Position numbers and translations under genes: made by a program. Below are positions 23,601 to 32,330 of a stretch of DNA of 64,000 bases, piece after piece. The notes under the pieces are model-generated. The model was not told the DNA's origin and did not search any database. It saw only the letters and a list, made by a program, of their open reading frames with translations. The DNA comes from Paralithodes platypus (lineage: Eukaryota > Arthropoda > Malacostraca > Decapoda > Lithodidae): NCBI GenBank assembly GCA_032716605.1, contig CM064480.1:49261386-49325385 (forward strand), given 5' to 3'. Position 1 is the first letter of the stretch; each line of letters begins with the position of its first letter.

Positions 23601-24249
23601 GAAGCTACAAAGAGACACAGCCCTGTATTTGGGAACAAGGTACAACTATTCCCAATACTCCCACATCAACCCCAGAAGTTATAAGGTGATGCTTGTGTCA
23701 GGGGACCTCACTTACGGTAACTGCCGTGAGGCAGTTGGGGATTCCCCACTCAGTTTCCACTACCGTCAGGTAACCTAGGCTTACACATGCAAACAAAACT
23801 GTCAAGCATGCATACAGTATATTGCTACTATTAGAAATATAATTTGTTGTTGTTGTGGATTTTGGACATAATCTCTGCTAACATTTATAGCATACATAAT
23901 TAATTTTAGACACAGTCTCTTGCCTTGGAATTGACCATGTAAGGTCCCATTGCGAACACCATGGTTTGTGAAATTAGATTTTCATGTTAATGCCTAGTTC
24001 ACAACAAAATCAAACAACCTAAACCATACCGTTGGCACAACTACCACAATATTCTGCTTCACCTCCTGTACCTTGTTTTTGTTCACTCCCTGAAGGAGAT
24101 CCAACTGCCCTTCATCACGTTCTTCTTATTTAACAGGTCAGGTTGGAGACTGGATAAACCACTTCAGCCCAGAACTTAACGAGAAAATGAACAAGTGGAT
24201 CCAAGACAACTCGGGCGACACGGACATTACCTTCAACTATGGCGACTAG
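10145..24249 (+). CDS. Cytosolic sulfotransferase (SULT family), seven coding exons
   Basis: Exons are 10145-10321, 13487-13632, 14946-15147, 19008-19134, 20333-20499, 23223-23331 and 24135-24249. All introns are GT-AG and exon phases agree, giving 346 aa. SULTs transfer sulfonate from PAPS to hydroxyl or amine groups of small molecules in the cytosol. Visible landmarks: the PAPS 5'-phosphosulfate loop TLPKVGTTWMQEI (69-81), catalytic His160 in IIKTHFP, the 3'-phosphate site YVARNPKDTFVSGYH (178-192; Arg181, Ser189), PFWPHVKEAW (222-231), FYEDLKAD, and RKGQVGDW (308-315). Departures from the usual family: Val73 in place of Ser in the PKSGTTW loop, and Ile316 where RKGxxGDWK normally has Lys. 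There is no signal peptide or membrane segment. Substrate cannot be told. It is the only clear host gene here. Confidence 0.93.
10893..11264 (+). mobile_element. Family B MITE, full length (intron 1)
   Basis: TTAAGGGGACATGGGCCGG at the left and GGCCCATGTCCCCTTAA at the right give 19-bp-class inverted ends with TTAA on both sides. This is one of the best-preserved copies. It contains GCGAGCGATAGCGAGCC and the palindrome GGCCTTCGGCC. Confidence 0.88.
11665..12318. repeat. 213-bp tandem triplication (intron 1)
   Basis: Three direct copies (landmark TAATAAGTGATG at about 11686, 11900 and 12113). Copies 2 and 3 are very similar. A perfect 12-bp inverted repeat, ACTTATTAGCGC and GCGCTAATAAGT with a 12-bp spacer, marks the unit junctions at 11872-11907 and 12085-12120. 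Confidence 0.9.
12420..12805. mobile_element. Family C foldback MITE, full length (intron 1)
   Basis: TTAAGGGAGCCAACC to GATCCTCCTTAA, about 386 bp, with near-palindromic halves and GGCGAAGCCGG at the centre. Confidence 0.85.
12925..13293 (+). repeat. Dispersed repeat F, copy 1
   Basis: About 365 bp ending ...CGGCCTCTGAAACCCATAGTAGG. Other copies lie at 28701, 47738, 59311 and 59557. The left end has TACAAAAA / TTTTTGTA palindromic sequence. Its reverse strand has a 60-codon open frame with NHQTIIAPPSNTVVISHH, seen again in other copies. Function unknown. Confidence 0.75.
13294..13460 (+). mobile_element. Family B MITE fragment before exon 2
   Basis: Right half of a B element, from GTGTCGATTTTGTTCC through GATGGAGGTCTAGGGA. 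It is fused to repeat F on its left and has an expanded T run (13377-13400). It ends about 27 bp before the exon 2 acceptor. Confidence 0.7.
13487..13632 (+). CDS. Sulfotransferase exon 2 (PAPS-binding loop)
   Basis: Acceptor GACATCAG|TAC, donor ATCAG|GTACTA. Phase 0 in, phase 2 out. It encodes DDVMVMTLPKVGTTWMQEIL, the start of the sulfotransferase domain, with Lys72 and the Gly-Thr-Thr-Trp stretch. The donor is weak (GTACTA). A fragment of a family B MITE ends about 27 bp upstream. Confidence 0.9.
13755..13856. repeat. (ACT)n and (AAT)n microsatellite
   Basis: Compound trinucleotide run in intron 2. Confidence 0.95.
14046..14417 (-). mobile_element. Family B MITE, full length (intron 2)
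   Basis: TTAAGGGGGGATGG to CCCATCTCCCCTTAA, with the GGCCGAAGGCC palindrome. TTAA flanks both ends. Confidence 0.85.
14559..14933 (-). mobile_element. Family B MITE abutting exon 3
   Basis: TTAAGGGGGGTAGTGG to CCCATCTCCCTTTAA, with a TA microsatellite (14585-14655) inside. Its right end supplies CATCTCCCTTTAA directly before TTTTCCCGCAG. Confidence 0.85.
14946..15147 (+). CDS. Sulfotransferase exon 3 (catalytic His)
   Basis: Acceptor TTTTCCCGCAG|CG, donor GTTAAG|GTCAGT. Phase 2 in (split Ser codon), phase 0 out. It contains RRIIKTHFPISL with the catalytic base His160. A family B MITE ends at 14933, only 12 bp before the exon, so part of the pyrimidine tract is transposon DNA. Confidence 0.92.
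15500..18366 (+). mobile_element. CR1-like LINE, copy 2 (intron 3)
   Basis: 5'-truncated but longer than copy 1. It keeps much of the endonuclease domain, all of RT, the 3' untranslated region and the CTCCTTTGTA tail ending near 18366. It lies in the same orientation as the host gene. The 5' boundary is approximate. Confidence 0.9.
15506..18153 (+). pseudogene. LINE endonuclease/reverse transcriptase ORF2, two lesions
   Basis: Reads IYRPPAQS and TVIFGDFNLP (endonuclease GDFN motif) to 15931. A one-base loss in an A run near 15921 (ACAAAGAAG against ACAAAAGAAG in copy 1) then shifts the frame. The second frame (15928-17532) holds SDHRTITF, DFQKAFDKVPH, GVPQGSVLGP and the FADD active site. A TGA at 17530-17532, where copy 1 has AGA, ends it; the original frame continues open to 18153. 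Apart from these two changes the ORF looks intact and close to copy 1. Confidence 0.9.
18554..18967. repeat. 83-bp tandem repeat, five copies, before exon 4
   Basis: Units start CTTATCCCAGAA at about 18554, 18637, 18720, 18800 and 18883, and each contains ATATACCGGTACAATA. The unit ends TTAGAACCCCCTTATCCCAG, which resembles the real exon 4 acceptor (CTAGAACCCGCGTCCCTCAG) 40 bp further on. Confidence 0.9.
19008..19134 (+). CDS. Sulfotransferase exon 4 (PAPS 3'-phosphate site)
   Basis: Acceptor CGTCCCTCAG|GTG. The donor is GATGACA|GTGGGT, chosen over a GTAGAC four bases later because only phase 1 joins in frame to exon 5 (giving DDMIYLPFW). It encodes VVYVARNPKDTFVSGYHFF, with Arg181 and Ser189. 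Confidence 0.9.
19283..19506. mobile_element. MITE family G, copy 1 (intron 4)
   Basis: Terminal inverted repeats of about 38 bp (TACTATAGGTAGCGCCAACG at the left, its complement at the right) with two mismatches. The element is 224 bp, with TA at each edge. The core CATTTGGGAAGAGTC (reverse strand) is shared with the element at 48326. Confidence 0.8.
19755..20160. repeat. 35-41-bp degenerate minisatellite (intron 4)
   Basis: About ten copies of ATTCAGGGGTAACTTCATTA followed by TTCAGGTTA and variable spacers. Confidence 0.85.
20333..20499 (+). CDS. Sulfotransferase exon 5
   Basis: Acceptor TTCGCTAG|TG, donor TTGAAT|GTGAGT. Phase 1 in, phase 0 out. It encodes PFWPHVKEAWQQRHHPNLHF, FYEDLKADIMGEL and FLNTNLTEQQLLN, matching the conserved WxHVxxW and FYEDMK regions of SULTs. 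The end of this exon appears to have seeded a tandem array in the following intron. Confidence 0.92.
20560..20876 (-). mobile_element. Family B MITE (intron 5)
   Basis: TTAAGGAAGGGG at the left; CTGCCTCCCCTTCA at the right. Internal GGCCGAAGGC and GCTCGCTATCGCTCGCC. It begins 61 bp after the exon 5 donor. Confidence 0.75.
20877..21081. mobile_element. Family D-like MITE
   Basis: A diverged D member: left half with TTCAGGCTATCATTAG, right half with GAATAAAATCGTGTAATTTTAG and GCGTCCCATGACTTAA. It shares its last TTAA with the next D element. Confidence 0.6.
21078..21292. mobile_element. Family D piggyBac-type MITE
   Basis: TTAACCCATTGAGTACCAG to GGTACTGTATGGGTTAA, 215 bp. Inner inverted pair TTAGACGATATTATGCAG / AAAATCGTCTAATAG. 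Confidence 0.82.
21590..23170. repeat. Tandem array resembling the end of exon 5
   Basis: Units of about 65-75 bp contain variants of AACCTCACAGAACAGCAACT followed by GTTAGTTA-like sequence. Exon 5 ends AACCTTACTGAACAGCAACT and then TGTGAGTTA. About eight degenerate units are visible (near 21620, 21694, 21763, 21828, 22971, 23036, 23080 and 23145). They are split by the LINE at 21837-22904. Confidence 0.65.
21837..22904 (+). mobile_element. Non-LTR retrotransposon 3' fragment with 12-bp target duplication
   Basis: Open frame from about 21868 to 22887. It gives the end of an RT (NLAPAKSTATLLTSW, TPRLNALRSL, YIRSVMEYASPAW) and a C-terminal region with LARLRCGHHPALLSYQKRL, CPGC and TIKHIIENC, like Jockey/I-group elements. 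A (CAA)n tail follows. AACAGCAACTTA flanks it on both sides (21825-21836 and 22905-22916). It is 5'-truncated with no lesion seen in the remaining frame. Confidence 0.85.
23223..23331 (+). CDS. Sulfotransferase exon 6
   Basis: Acceptor CCTTTTTTCAG|GTG, donor AGGAAAG|GTAAGT. Phase 0 in, phase 1 out. It encodes SSMQARGDPVG and ends in FMRK, the start of the RKGxxGDW motif split across the intron. Confidence 0.9.
23332..24134 (+). other. Sulfotransferase intron 6
   Basis: I see no repeat family, coding frame or RNA gene in this 0.8-kb intron. Confidence 0.6.
24135..24249 (+). CDS. Sulfotransferase exon 7 (RKGxxGDW, stop)
   Basis: Acceptor TATTTAACAG|GTCAGG. Together with exon 6 it gives RKGQVGDWINHFSPELNEKM and ends DITFNYGD then TAG. 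Lys is replaced by Ile after GDW. The usual vertebrate dimer motif (KxxxTVxxxE) is not evident. My count of the in-frame codons gives 113 nt against 115 from the printed numbering, so the end may be off by two. Confidence 0.9.
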
Positions 24250-24369
24250 GCATTAACATCTCTAATATTACAATCTAACCTCAAAGAAATGATTGATTGG
24301 GATAATGATGTATAATAATGCTAGTTTAACCATGAACAGAAATATTATATGGAGCATAAAATCATAACC

Positions 24370-24375
24370 AATAAA
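24370..24375 (+). promoter_or_regulatory. Polyadenylation signal of the sulfotransferase
   Basis: AATAAA about 120 bp after the stop codon, in AT-rich sequence. It is the first canonical signal on this strand after the gene. Confidence 0.6.
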
Positions 24376-24719
24376 TTTGCAACACTGCTAAAGACCTTAA
24401 GGATAAAGAATATTGTGTCATATGACCATGACACTATAAATGCTATGGAGGTACCCATTGCTATAATATGATATACAATGGCTCCTTACTCCAAGATCTG
24501 CCACATTGATAATACCCCTTAATCTTTCAGAAATGGCTTTCTAAACTAGGCTATCAGTTTCTGTAATTACGTGTAACGATTGTACAATGGGTGAACCCGC
24601 ACACACGGATCTTGTGTTCGAGCCAGGTAATAAATGACTTAAAAGGTGACAAAAATACTTGTTGGCCTCATTCAATAACCTGGCTCAATTGCTCCATCCA
24701 GGAACAACAGAAAGAAGCA

Positions 24720-25099
24720 TTAAGGGGGTGACCTTCTTTTGTTTTCTCTCCTTTTCTCTCGTTCTCGGACTTGTATCCATTCGGCCCCATTCAGCCTACT
24801 GTTTTAAGACGCTCATCCCCATCCAGGTGTCGATTTCATTCTGGTGAGCGATAGCAAGCCAGCATTATTTGAAGAAATCCGGCTTCGCCGGAGACAGTTT
24901 TCTATCGAAAAATGTACAAATTTAGCCTGCTGTCAATTTGTTGTTGTTTAAATATGCTAGCCTGCTACCGCTCGCCAGGAAAATGTCGACACCTGAATGG
25001 GGATAAACGTCTTAAAAGAATTGGCTGAATGGGGCCGAATGGATACAACCCAGAGAGAGAGAGAGACTTAGAAGAAACAAAACGAGATGGCCCCCTTAA
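24720..25099. mobile_element. Family C foldback MITE, full length
   Basis: TTAAGGGGGTGACC to GGCCCCCTTAA. Halves are inverted complements around GGCTTCGCCGG. It lies about 0.5 kb after the sulfotransferase stop. Confidence 0.82.
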
Positions 25100-25114
25100 G
25101 GATTTTAAAAGACA

Positions 25115-25245
25115 TTGATGAGCTTTGGTAAGATTGATGGAGTGTCCGCAAAGTCCCATAGCTAGCCATCAATCAATAACATCCGACAATAACATTACGG
25201 ACTTGCGCTGCGTGTGGGTTCCCCCATTTATAGTACCGGTATCAA
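25115..25245. repeat. Dispersed repeat E, copy 1
   Basis: TGGAGTGTCC, TAGCCATCAATCAA and GTGTGGGTTCCCCCATT match, at lower identity, a segment at 57190-57290. Origin unknown. Confidence 0.45.
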
Positions 25246-25367
25246 TAGTTAACCCTATCTGGTGCAAGGTGGGTATTTTGGGAGCCTCCCTGTATTACTC
25301 AGTGTGGAGATTGTAAGAAGTTTTAACTCAATAGTTTGCCGATGTGTTTAGCCTCAGGAGACATATC

Positions 25368-25735
25368 TTAGGGGACATGGGCCGGTTTTCTGGACCCCCT
25401 TCTCCCTAATGTTTAGCCCCACTAGTTTTGAGATTATAAGACGTTCGGCCCATTAGTTTGGCGATTTTAAGACCTTTCGCCACATTTCTTCGTCAATATT
25501 TAGACCTTTCGTGCTATTTAGGTGTCGATTTTTTCCCTGGCGAACGATAGTGAGCCTGTAATGTTGGAAGAACCGGCCTTCGGCCGGTACATTTTTCTAC
25601 CGAAAAATGTACAAATTAATCTAGAAGGGGGATCTAATGGATGTTTTTTTAAATTTGATAGAGGTCTAGGGAGGAAACTAGAAAAATAATGAATACATGC
25701 AAAAATCGCCCAAAAAGTGAACCATATCCCCTTAA
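25368..25735 (+). mobile_element. Family B MITE, full length
   Basis: TTAGGGGACATGGGCCGG to CATATCCCCTTAA, with GGCCTTCGGCCGG and the GCGAACGATAGTGAGCC core. Confidence 0.85.
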
Positions 25736-26174
25736 ACCTTTGTATCTGAATACAGTTCAGCCGTGAGCACGAATACATTAATAAATCCCAATAATATATG
25801 CAATACAATGAGCTTTAACAAGTTAATTAAAGTTATAGATATGTGTAGTTCTTGCAAATTATAAACAATACGCCACGTGCGTGTTACACGCACATTAAAT
25901 CGTCTGACGGTAACCAATTACCCTAACTGGTGAACGGGCAAATAATCCAGTGCACCATTTCAACCACTAGCCATCAATCAGTGCTAACTCAAACAATACG
26001 GTTAGGTTAAGTTCAAGTTTGGTTAGTCGTGTATATTGGCACTGATATGTACCCCATGAATACCCTTTCCTCTCAATTAACCATTAGGCTACCATAGCGC
26101 AGTTTGGAATATGTACATGATTAGATTAATATCCAGTATTCGAGAATGGATAATAAGTTGTAGGCTTATGCATA
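25736..26174. other. Spacer, no gene seen
   Basis: AT-rich sequence with a short match to repeat E (CTAGCCATCAATCA near 25967) and nothing else that I recognise. Confidence 0.5.
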
Positions 26175-26310
26175 AACCTTTAACTGTCTTGATCTTGTAA
26201 ATATCAGTGGTTGGTAACCCAGGTTCGAATCCTGGCGGATCACATGCTTTCATTAATTTAGTTTGGGGTGTTTGGTGTTGGAGTGAAATTAATAAATATA
26301 GATTAATTGA
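26175..26310 (+). mobile_element. tRNA-derived SINE
   Basis: AACCCAGGTTCGAATCCTGG (B box-like), then GATCACATGCTTTCATTAAT and GGTGTTTGGTGTTG with GTGAAATTAATAAATA. It has the same tail as the SINEs at 3066 and 8241. The A-box half is degraded. Confidence 0.65.
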
Positions 26311-26689
26311 TCCTTGTTAATTTGGCACTGGTTGAGATCTAGTGGTTTCAATGGTCTACTGGTTGAGCTGTCCGGGAACCAAAATATCTTTATACCAGAT
26401 ATCGTTGGAACAAAAGGGTCCACTAAACCCGATCCCGTCAAAATACATCGCGCGGTGAGCCTTAAATGCGTGAGCAAGGACGAAATTCAATTAGGGTGTC
26501 GGAGGGGGTGAAAAGAACGAGGTGGGGATAATTAGGTGCGGAACTTTTGCCGGCAATAATTCTGTCCTATGGCTCTTAAAGGAATACTGCTGCCAGGGAA
26601 GGGTGGGGGGGGGGGGGGAGGGGGGGGGGGGGGGTTTGGCATGGAGAGACCGTCGGCGGGGGATATTGGAGAAGAGTGCTTTAAGCCGC

Positions 26690-27830
26690 CTGCTCTGGGG
26701 ACGGGGGAGAGTAAGCAAAGGAGGAGAAGGGGCGAAGACACGGAGAAGGGGAGAAGAATACGGAGGAGAGGGAGGGAAGGAACGGAGGAGAGGGGGGAAG
26801 AAACAGGAGAGGGGGCAAAGAAACGGAGGAGAGGGAGCAAAGAAACAGAGAAGAGGAAGCAAAGAAACGGTGGAGTGGTAGCAAAGAAATGGTGGAGTGG
26901 GAGCCAAGAAACTGTGGAGAGGGAGCAGATAAACGGTGGAGAGGGAGCCAAGAAACGGTGGAGTGGGAGCAAAGAAACAGAGGAGTGGGAGCAAAGAAAT
27001 GGGGGAGAGGGAGCAAAGAAACGGGGGGAGAGGGAGAAAAGAAACGGTGGAGAGGGAGCAAAGACACGGAAGAGAGGGAACAAAGAAACGGTGGAGAGGG
27101 AACAGAAAAACGGAGGAGAGGGAACAAAGAAACGGGGGAGAGGGAGCAAAGAAACGGAAGAGTGAGAGCAAAGAAACGGTGGAGTGGGAGCAAAGAAACG
27201 GTGGAGTGGGAGCAAAGAAATGGTGGAGAGGGAGCAGAGAAACAGTGGAGAGGGAGCAAAGAAACGGAGGAGAGAGAGCGAAGAAACGGAGGAGAGGGGA
27301 CAAAGAAACGGAGGAGAGGGGACAAAGAAACGGGGGAGAAGGAGCAAAGAAACGGTGGAGAGGGAGAAAAGAAACGGTGGAGAGGGAGCAAAGAAACGGT
27401 GGAGAGGGAGCAAAGAAACAGTGGAGAGGGAGGGAAGACACGGTGGAGAGGGAGGGAAGAAACGGAGGAGGGAGGGAAGAAACGGGGGAGGAGTAGCAAA
27501 GAAACAAAGGAGAGGGAGCAAAGAAACGGAAGAGAGGGGGCAAAGAAACGGTGGAGAGGGAGCAAAGAAACGGAAGAGAGGGGGCAAAGAAACGGTGGAG
27601 AGGGAGCACAGAAACGGTGGAGAGGGAGCAAAGAAACAGAAGAGAGGGGGCAAAGAAACGGTGGAGAGGGAGCAAAGAAACGGGGGAGAGGGAGCAAAAA
27701 AACGGAGGAGAGGGAGCAAAAAACGGAAGAGAGGGGGCAAAGAAACGGTGGAGAGGGAGCAAAGAAACGGGGGAGAGGGAGCAAAGAAACGGAGGAGAGG
27801 GAGCAAAGAAACGGAGAAGATTAAGATACG
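26690..27830. repeat. 22-bp polypurine tandem array
   Basis: About 50 imperfect copies of GGAGAGGGAGCAAAGAAACG plus GT. The + strand is almost pure purine for 1.1 kb. All six frames are open over long stretches (up to 424 aa), which comes from the composition and repeat and not from coding. A G run (26603-26633) precedes it; purine-rich decay continues to about 28130. Confidence 0.95.
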
Positions 27831-28141
27831 AAAAGAAGGTGACTAGGAAATTGTTGGTGACAGGAGAAACACAAAACTATGGCTCATAATTGATTACTGG
27901 CGGGGGAAGTTGGAGATTGGGGGATATTGGAGAAGAGAGAGACGATAAAAGAGAATAACAACTAGAGCAGAGAGGAGACAAAGAGATTTTGGGAGACAGT
28001 AGAAAATAATACCATCGAGAAGAGACTGTGGAGAATAAATAAAATAGAGGAGATTAGCATACAAGTGAGGACATAAGAGAGATGGACAGGAGAGACTAGG
28101 AGAAGAGACGGAGGGAGCTTAGATACTTTCGGAGACGTTGG

Positions 28142-28640
28142 TTAAACCCGTCCGTACCGGCGACGTCTTTTTAATTTTCTTCTAGCTATGTTTAGTAGAT
28201 TGTGTGCAGTTTTAGAAGGATCTATGGTAGAATAAAGGGTTGTTGCTGTCGTTCCCAAAGCTGCCTGGCCGAACAGCCCCGAGTCCCTAAGGAATGCCAT
28301 GGCTACGGTCGGGCATTCCCACAGAGCTCTCAAAGACTGTAAAATTATGTTGTGATTGTGTGATATGCAGTCTTCTAGGATGTGTTTAATGGTATGGGGT
28401 GCTGTGTTACATCCCGGACAGGTGTCGTCGACGGAGTTATCCAGCCTCTTCTGGTAGCTCTGAAGAGCTGGATGGTGCCCACATCTCAGCCTGGCCAGGT
28501 GGACTCTGTCCTCGCGAGGAAGGGTTAAGTGCGATAGTTCGAAGCCAGTTAATTACTGGAGGCCCTATTTTAACTTAATAAAATCGTCTACCAGTAGCTA
28601 GAATAAAATTGAAAAGACGTCGCCGGTACAGAAGGGGTTA
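28142..28640. mobile_element. Family D MITE split by a LINE fragment
   Basis: Left end TTAAACCCGTCCGTACCGG, right end CCGGTACAGAAGGGGTTA. The interior is broken at 28242-28519 by reverse-strand LINE sequence flanked by AAGGGTT on both sides. Confidence 0.82.
28242..28519 (-). mobile_element. Non-LTR retrotransposon 3' fragment
   Basis: Reverse strand matches the end of the element at 21837-22904: CPGC region, MRALWE, FLRDSGLFGQAA, then a short CAA-rich tail. Flanked by AAGGGTT at 28235-28241 and 28520-28526. Confidence 0.85.
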
Positions 28641-28700
28641 GTTAAGAATACAATATCAGATAGAGAGGTCGGTGGAGACTAGGAGAAACTGAGCTAACTA

Positions 28701-29030
28701 CTATGGGTTTCAGAGGCCGTGTGCCATCGTTTTGTCGGGAATAACTTATTAACAAACAGTTGGATCAGCATGATATTTTGCCAGAGCTTGTTTCACACCG
28801 TCCCCTAATTTTCGTCAATATTGTGCATTACCAAAGTGGAGAATTAAGCCACATGTCCCTGTGTCATGAGGTTAAAGTCCCACCCCTGAATGACTAGGAA
28901 ACGGATAAGGCAACCGTGGCGTACCTGTGAAAACCACCAAACCATTATTGCTCTTCCATCAAACACGGTCGTTATCACTCATCAACCAACCCTACTATCA
29001 CCTTTACAGAAATATACAAAAGTCATTTTT
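28701..29030 (-). repeat. Dispersed repeat F, copy 2
   Basis: Begins CTACTATGGGTTTCAGAGG and reads the reverse of copy 1, including the frame with NHQTIIALPSNTVVITHQ. Confidence 0.72.
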
Positions 29031-29267
29031 GTAGCTGTACAACTAGCTGTACAATACAACATTCATTTCCACAATATTCGTTCCATATCAGGCGCTGCAG
29101 AGGCAAAAACTGATTATAAATACACATAATAAAGTCTTTCACGAGAGGTCGGCAGTGGATCAATGACGGATGATGGTGGTGATGATAAATTAAACATAAG
29201 AATTTGAGAAGAATTCTGGAGAAGGAATCAAGTAAAGAAGCCGAATAATGATATACTGTATAATAAT

Positions 29268-29276
29268 AAAAATAAA

Positions 29277-29324
<48 letters not shown>

Positions 29325-29338
29325 CATAATTATAATAA
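29268..29338. repeat. (AAT)n microsatellite
   Basis: About 18 AAT units with a few changes. Confidence 0.95.
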
Positions 29339-29340
29339 TA

Positions 29341-29920
29341 TTTGACAATCCTGGGCAATGTAAGGTACGGTACCGGTACGGAAATATTTAAAGCTCGGAA
29401 TGTCCTCCTGGGAAAAATAAAGTAACCACGAAAACAAAATGTAAAAGGTTAGGAAAACCAAAGGGGTACTAAAATATTAGAAAAGTTTGAGAAGCGGGTG
29501 GAGACAAATGTTTGGAAAAGTTTTGGATGGCAAGACGCAGAATGGGCTGGAAAATTGGAGAGTTTGGTTGAAAATATTAAAAAAGCAAGGTGTTTCTGTT
29601 AGGATATACAGACGATTACTACACAGAAAGGGTTAAATAAACATGAAGTAAAAAGGAGATCGAATGAGAAGCTGGAACAAAAAACACTTATATTAAGAGA
29701 GGCTTGGGGAATCTGGGAAAATGTAAGTGTAAGGAAAGAGTGTTTGGTAAAAGAAGAAGAGACTAGAAGAATAATATAGAATCAAGAAGGAGGGTGATTA
29801 ACTATAGCCCACCGTAGTTAACAGAAACACATAAATTCACAAATACACTACAGTGACTAGATCAATTAATAAAAGCTAAGGGAAAAAAGATAATTGAACA
29901 TCTTGACCTCTCCCCTTCCT
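29341..29920. other. Purine-rich spacer, no gene seen
   Basis: No long frame or recognised repeat. Composition resembles decayed GA-rich sequence. Confidence 0.5.
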
Positions 29921-29924
29921 CTTT

Positions 29925-30042
29925 CTCTCTCTCCCTCTCCCCCCGACTCTCCCCCCCCCCCCATCTCTCTCTCTCTCTCTCTCACTATCCCTCCCTCTCT
30001 CTCACTATCCCTCCTTCTCTCTCTCTCTCTATCTCTCTCTCT

Positions 30043-30078
<36 letters not shown>
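29925..30078. repeat. (CT)n-rich microsatellite
   Basis: Long CT run with interruptions. The Leu-Ser open frame is a product of the repeat. Confidence 0.95.
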
Positions 30079-30079
<1 letters not shown>

Positions 30080-30202
30080 GACAAAGCTTGCATGACAATA
30101 GCAGCATCCAGTTCACGTTCTGCACAGGTAATGGAAGAGTGAAAAATTGTCACAAACGGTATTCAGATAACCCTCAACCTACTTCCTTCTTCTAACAGGT
30201 TC

Positions 30203-30419
30203 CTAACCCCTTTTTAATTTTAGGAAGCGCTTCCTCCTTTTATATTGGCTATCACTAGACGATTTTATTTAGTTTAGGAGGGAGATATGAAATTCAGACG
30301 ATTAATTGAGTTAGAATTTACCCTCTTACATTCCAAGAGCGCCTTCCCAATCTGAAGAAAATCGTCAAGTCAGCCAGCATCATAAGAAAAACTGCGTCGT
30401 CATATCCTGAAGGGGTTAA
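30203..30419. mobile_element. Family D MITE
   Basis: TAACCCCTTTTTAATTT to CCTGAAGGGGTTAA, with CACTAGACGATTTTATTTAG / GAAAATCGTCAAGTC inside. Confidence 0.75.
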
Positions 30420-30602
30420 GTTGCTGATAAAAGTCCAAAGGTTTGTATTATTGCATGGTCTATTGTTCAGATATATTGTATAAATATCGTATCCTATGTT
30501 ACAATCAAGTCGGTATCACACGAGAGCTTTTGCTGTCAACATTTATCCCCAACCTTATAATTATTTAGTCTGGCAGCTTAATAGGTAAATTTCGTAATTA
30601 AT

Positions 30603-30607
<5 letters not shown>

Positions 30608-30673
<66 letters not shown>

Positions 30674-30893
30674 AACGTGAAATTATAGGAGCGAGAATTG
30701 CATTGGTCGAGGGTGGCGTGAAAAGCTTGTAGGAAACAATCCCACTAGAGGCATGAAATAGAAATCAAATAAGAGCAGAGGAAAATGGCTAGAGAAAGGT
30801 AACGGTAAAAATTGGAAAACCCTGTGTGGGAAAAAATGTACAACCGCCTGCACAAGTTCCTGGTACACTATGTATTTACTTATTGATTTATTG

Positions 30894-30989
<96 letters not shown>

Positions 30990-31510
30990 TTATTGTATTA
31001 TTTGTTCTTTGTACATATACTTGAGACATTGAATATTGATTAACTCCATCAGGATACAGGGGCGCTTTCCTTAAATTGATTTTGGTTATTATAAATCGAT
31101 TTTTTTCAGATTAGGACTGATAGAGAAATCAGAGTTAATCAAGTTCTTCTTAAATTGCATAAAATCGTCTAAATGCAGCCAGAATAAAGTTAAAAGGGTG
31201 TCATCGTATACTGTAAGGGTTCGGGAATATTTTGACTCGGGAATAAGAAACCACATCGAAAGCCGAAGGAGTTGAATATAAACAAAAACGGCTAAGAAAA
31301 TAAAGAAAAAGAGTAAAACACAAAAGAGAATCAAGATAGAGAATGTGCAACAGAACGAGACAAATACGTATTCAATGTGAATATGGATTTGGGGAAACTC
31401 AGAAAGAAACGGATATTTTTTGGAAGAGTCGGAGCGAAGTTGAAACGACGAAAGAGTAAGCAGACATTCAATCAGTTGCCAACCTTGAATCCCGAAGCAG
31501 AAGTTAGGAA
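30608..31510. repeat. Duplicated segment H, left copy (contains (CT)n and (TA)n)
   Basis: (CT)n at 30608-30671 is followed by GAAATTATAGG, GGAGCGAGAATTGCATTG and GAAAAGCTTGTAGGAAACAA. Later come GAATATGGATTTGGGGAAAC and GAGCGAAGTTGAAACGACGA (about 31380-31510). The same blocks in the same order and orientation occur at 46260-47545. TA runs (30895-30985) and a degraded D element separate the blocks here. Confidence 0.75.
31065..31220. mobile_element. Degraded family D MITE
   Basis: GCATAAAATCGTCTAAATGC and AGCCAGAATAAAGTTAAAAG mark the right half. The left half is poor. Confidence 0.45.
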
Positions 31511-31639
31511 TAAAAAAAAAATATATATATATACCGGTACATTAGAAAAGTAAATAATGTTTATATTTTATTTTTTGACTGTGAATATTGAGTAAAAGTC
31601 AAGCAGCCATTAAATAAGTAATCAACCCTATATCTCAGA

Positions 31640-31865
31640 AGTTGGATATTAGATTATACTTAATGTGCCTGAAGGAGACAAAAGGCAAAAACTGCCTGAT
31701 ACAACTGGAAGAGTTTATACAATTTAGGAAGAACCTTCAGCAAACAAGAGATCAAATTTATCTCAATTAATCTTTTGACTCTCACAGATCCCTTCTAAGC
31801 CTAATAAAATATTCAAATATTAGCCAGAATAAATATTAAGGCGTCATGAAATACTAAGAGGGATA
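31640..31865. mobile_element. Degraded family D MITE
   Basis: AGCCAGAATAAATATTAAGG and TTTGACTC..AGATCCCTTCTAAG follow D, but the ends are lost. Confidence 0.4.
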
Positions 31866-32330
31866 AAAGCTGAGTGTTATATATTTTGTTCACTAACGCT
31901 CGGGATTCATTGTGTCAAGATTTAAGAATATGGTCAAAGGATTCATACATAAACCTTGGAGAAAAAAAGAAAAACAAATACAAACAAACAAACAAATGAC
32001 TAGAAATACAAGTTACTGAGCACAAGTTAGTAAAATCAATAAGGAATGATGAATAAATGAAGCGGGTACCGGTATTTATTTATTAACCTCGCACAATAAC
32101 AATACTAAGTAAATAAAAGTACCAGTACTACATATAAACAATATAGGCCTACAGATAACACATATATATTGTAAAGTATAATAATCTCTGCAAACAATAT
32201 CTTAAATTGTCCATTGCGACACGAATGTACATATCTTTAGCTTGTTCAACAGCATTAATCCGTAAAGCGCGTGACAATCCAATTTCAATTTGCTGTGGAA
32301 AACAATATACCGGTATTCAGGAAAACTAAA
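31866..32330. other. AT-rich spacer before the satellite
   Basis: No gene or family member recognised. Confidence 0.5.

Noticed and set aside
26491..27889. Ser/Pro/Phe-rich and Arg/Glu/Gly-rich frames over 400 aa
   Set aside because: Caused by the 22-bp polypurine array; several overlapping frames are open at once.
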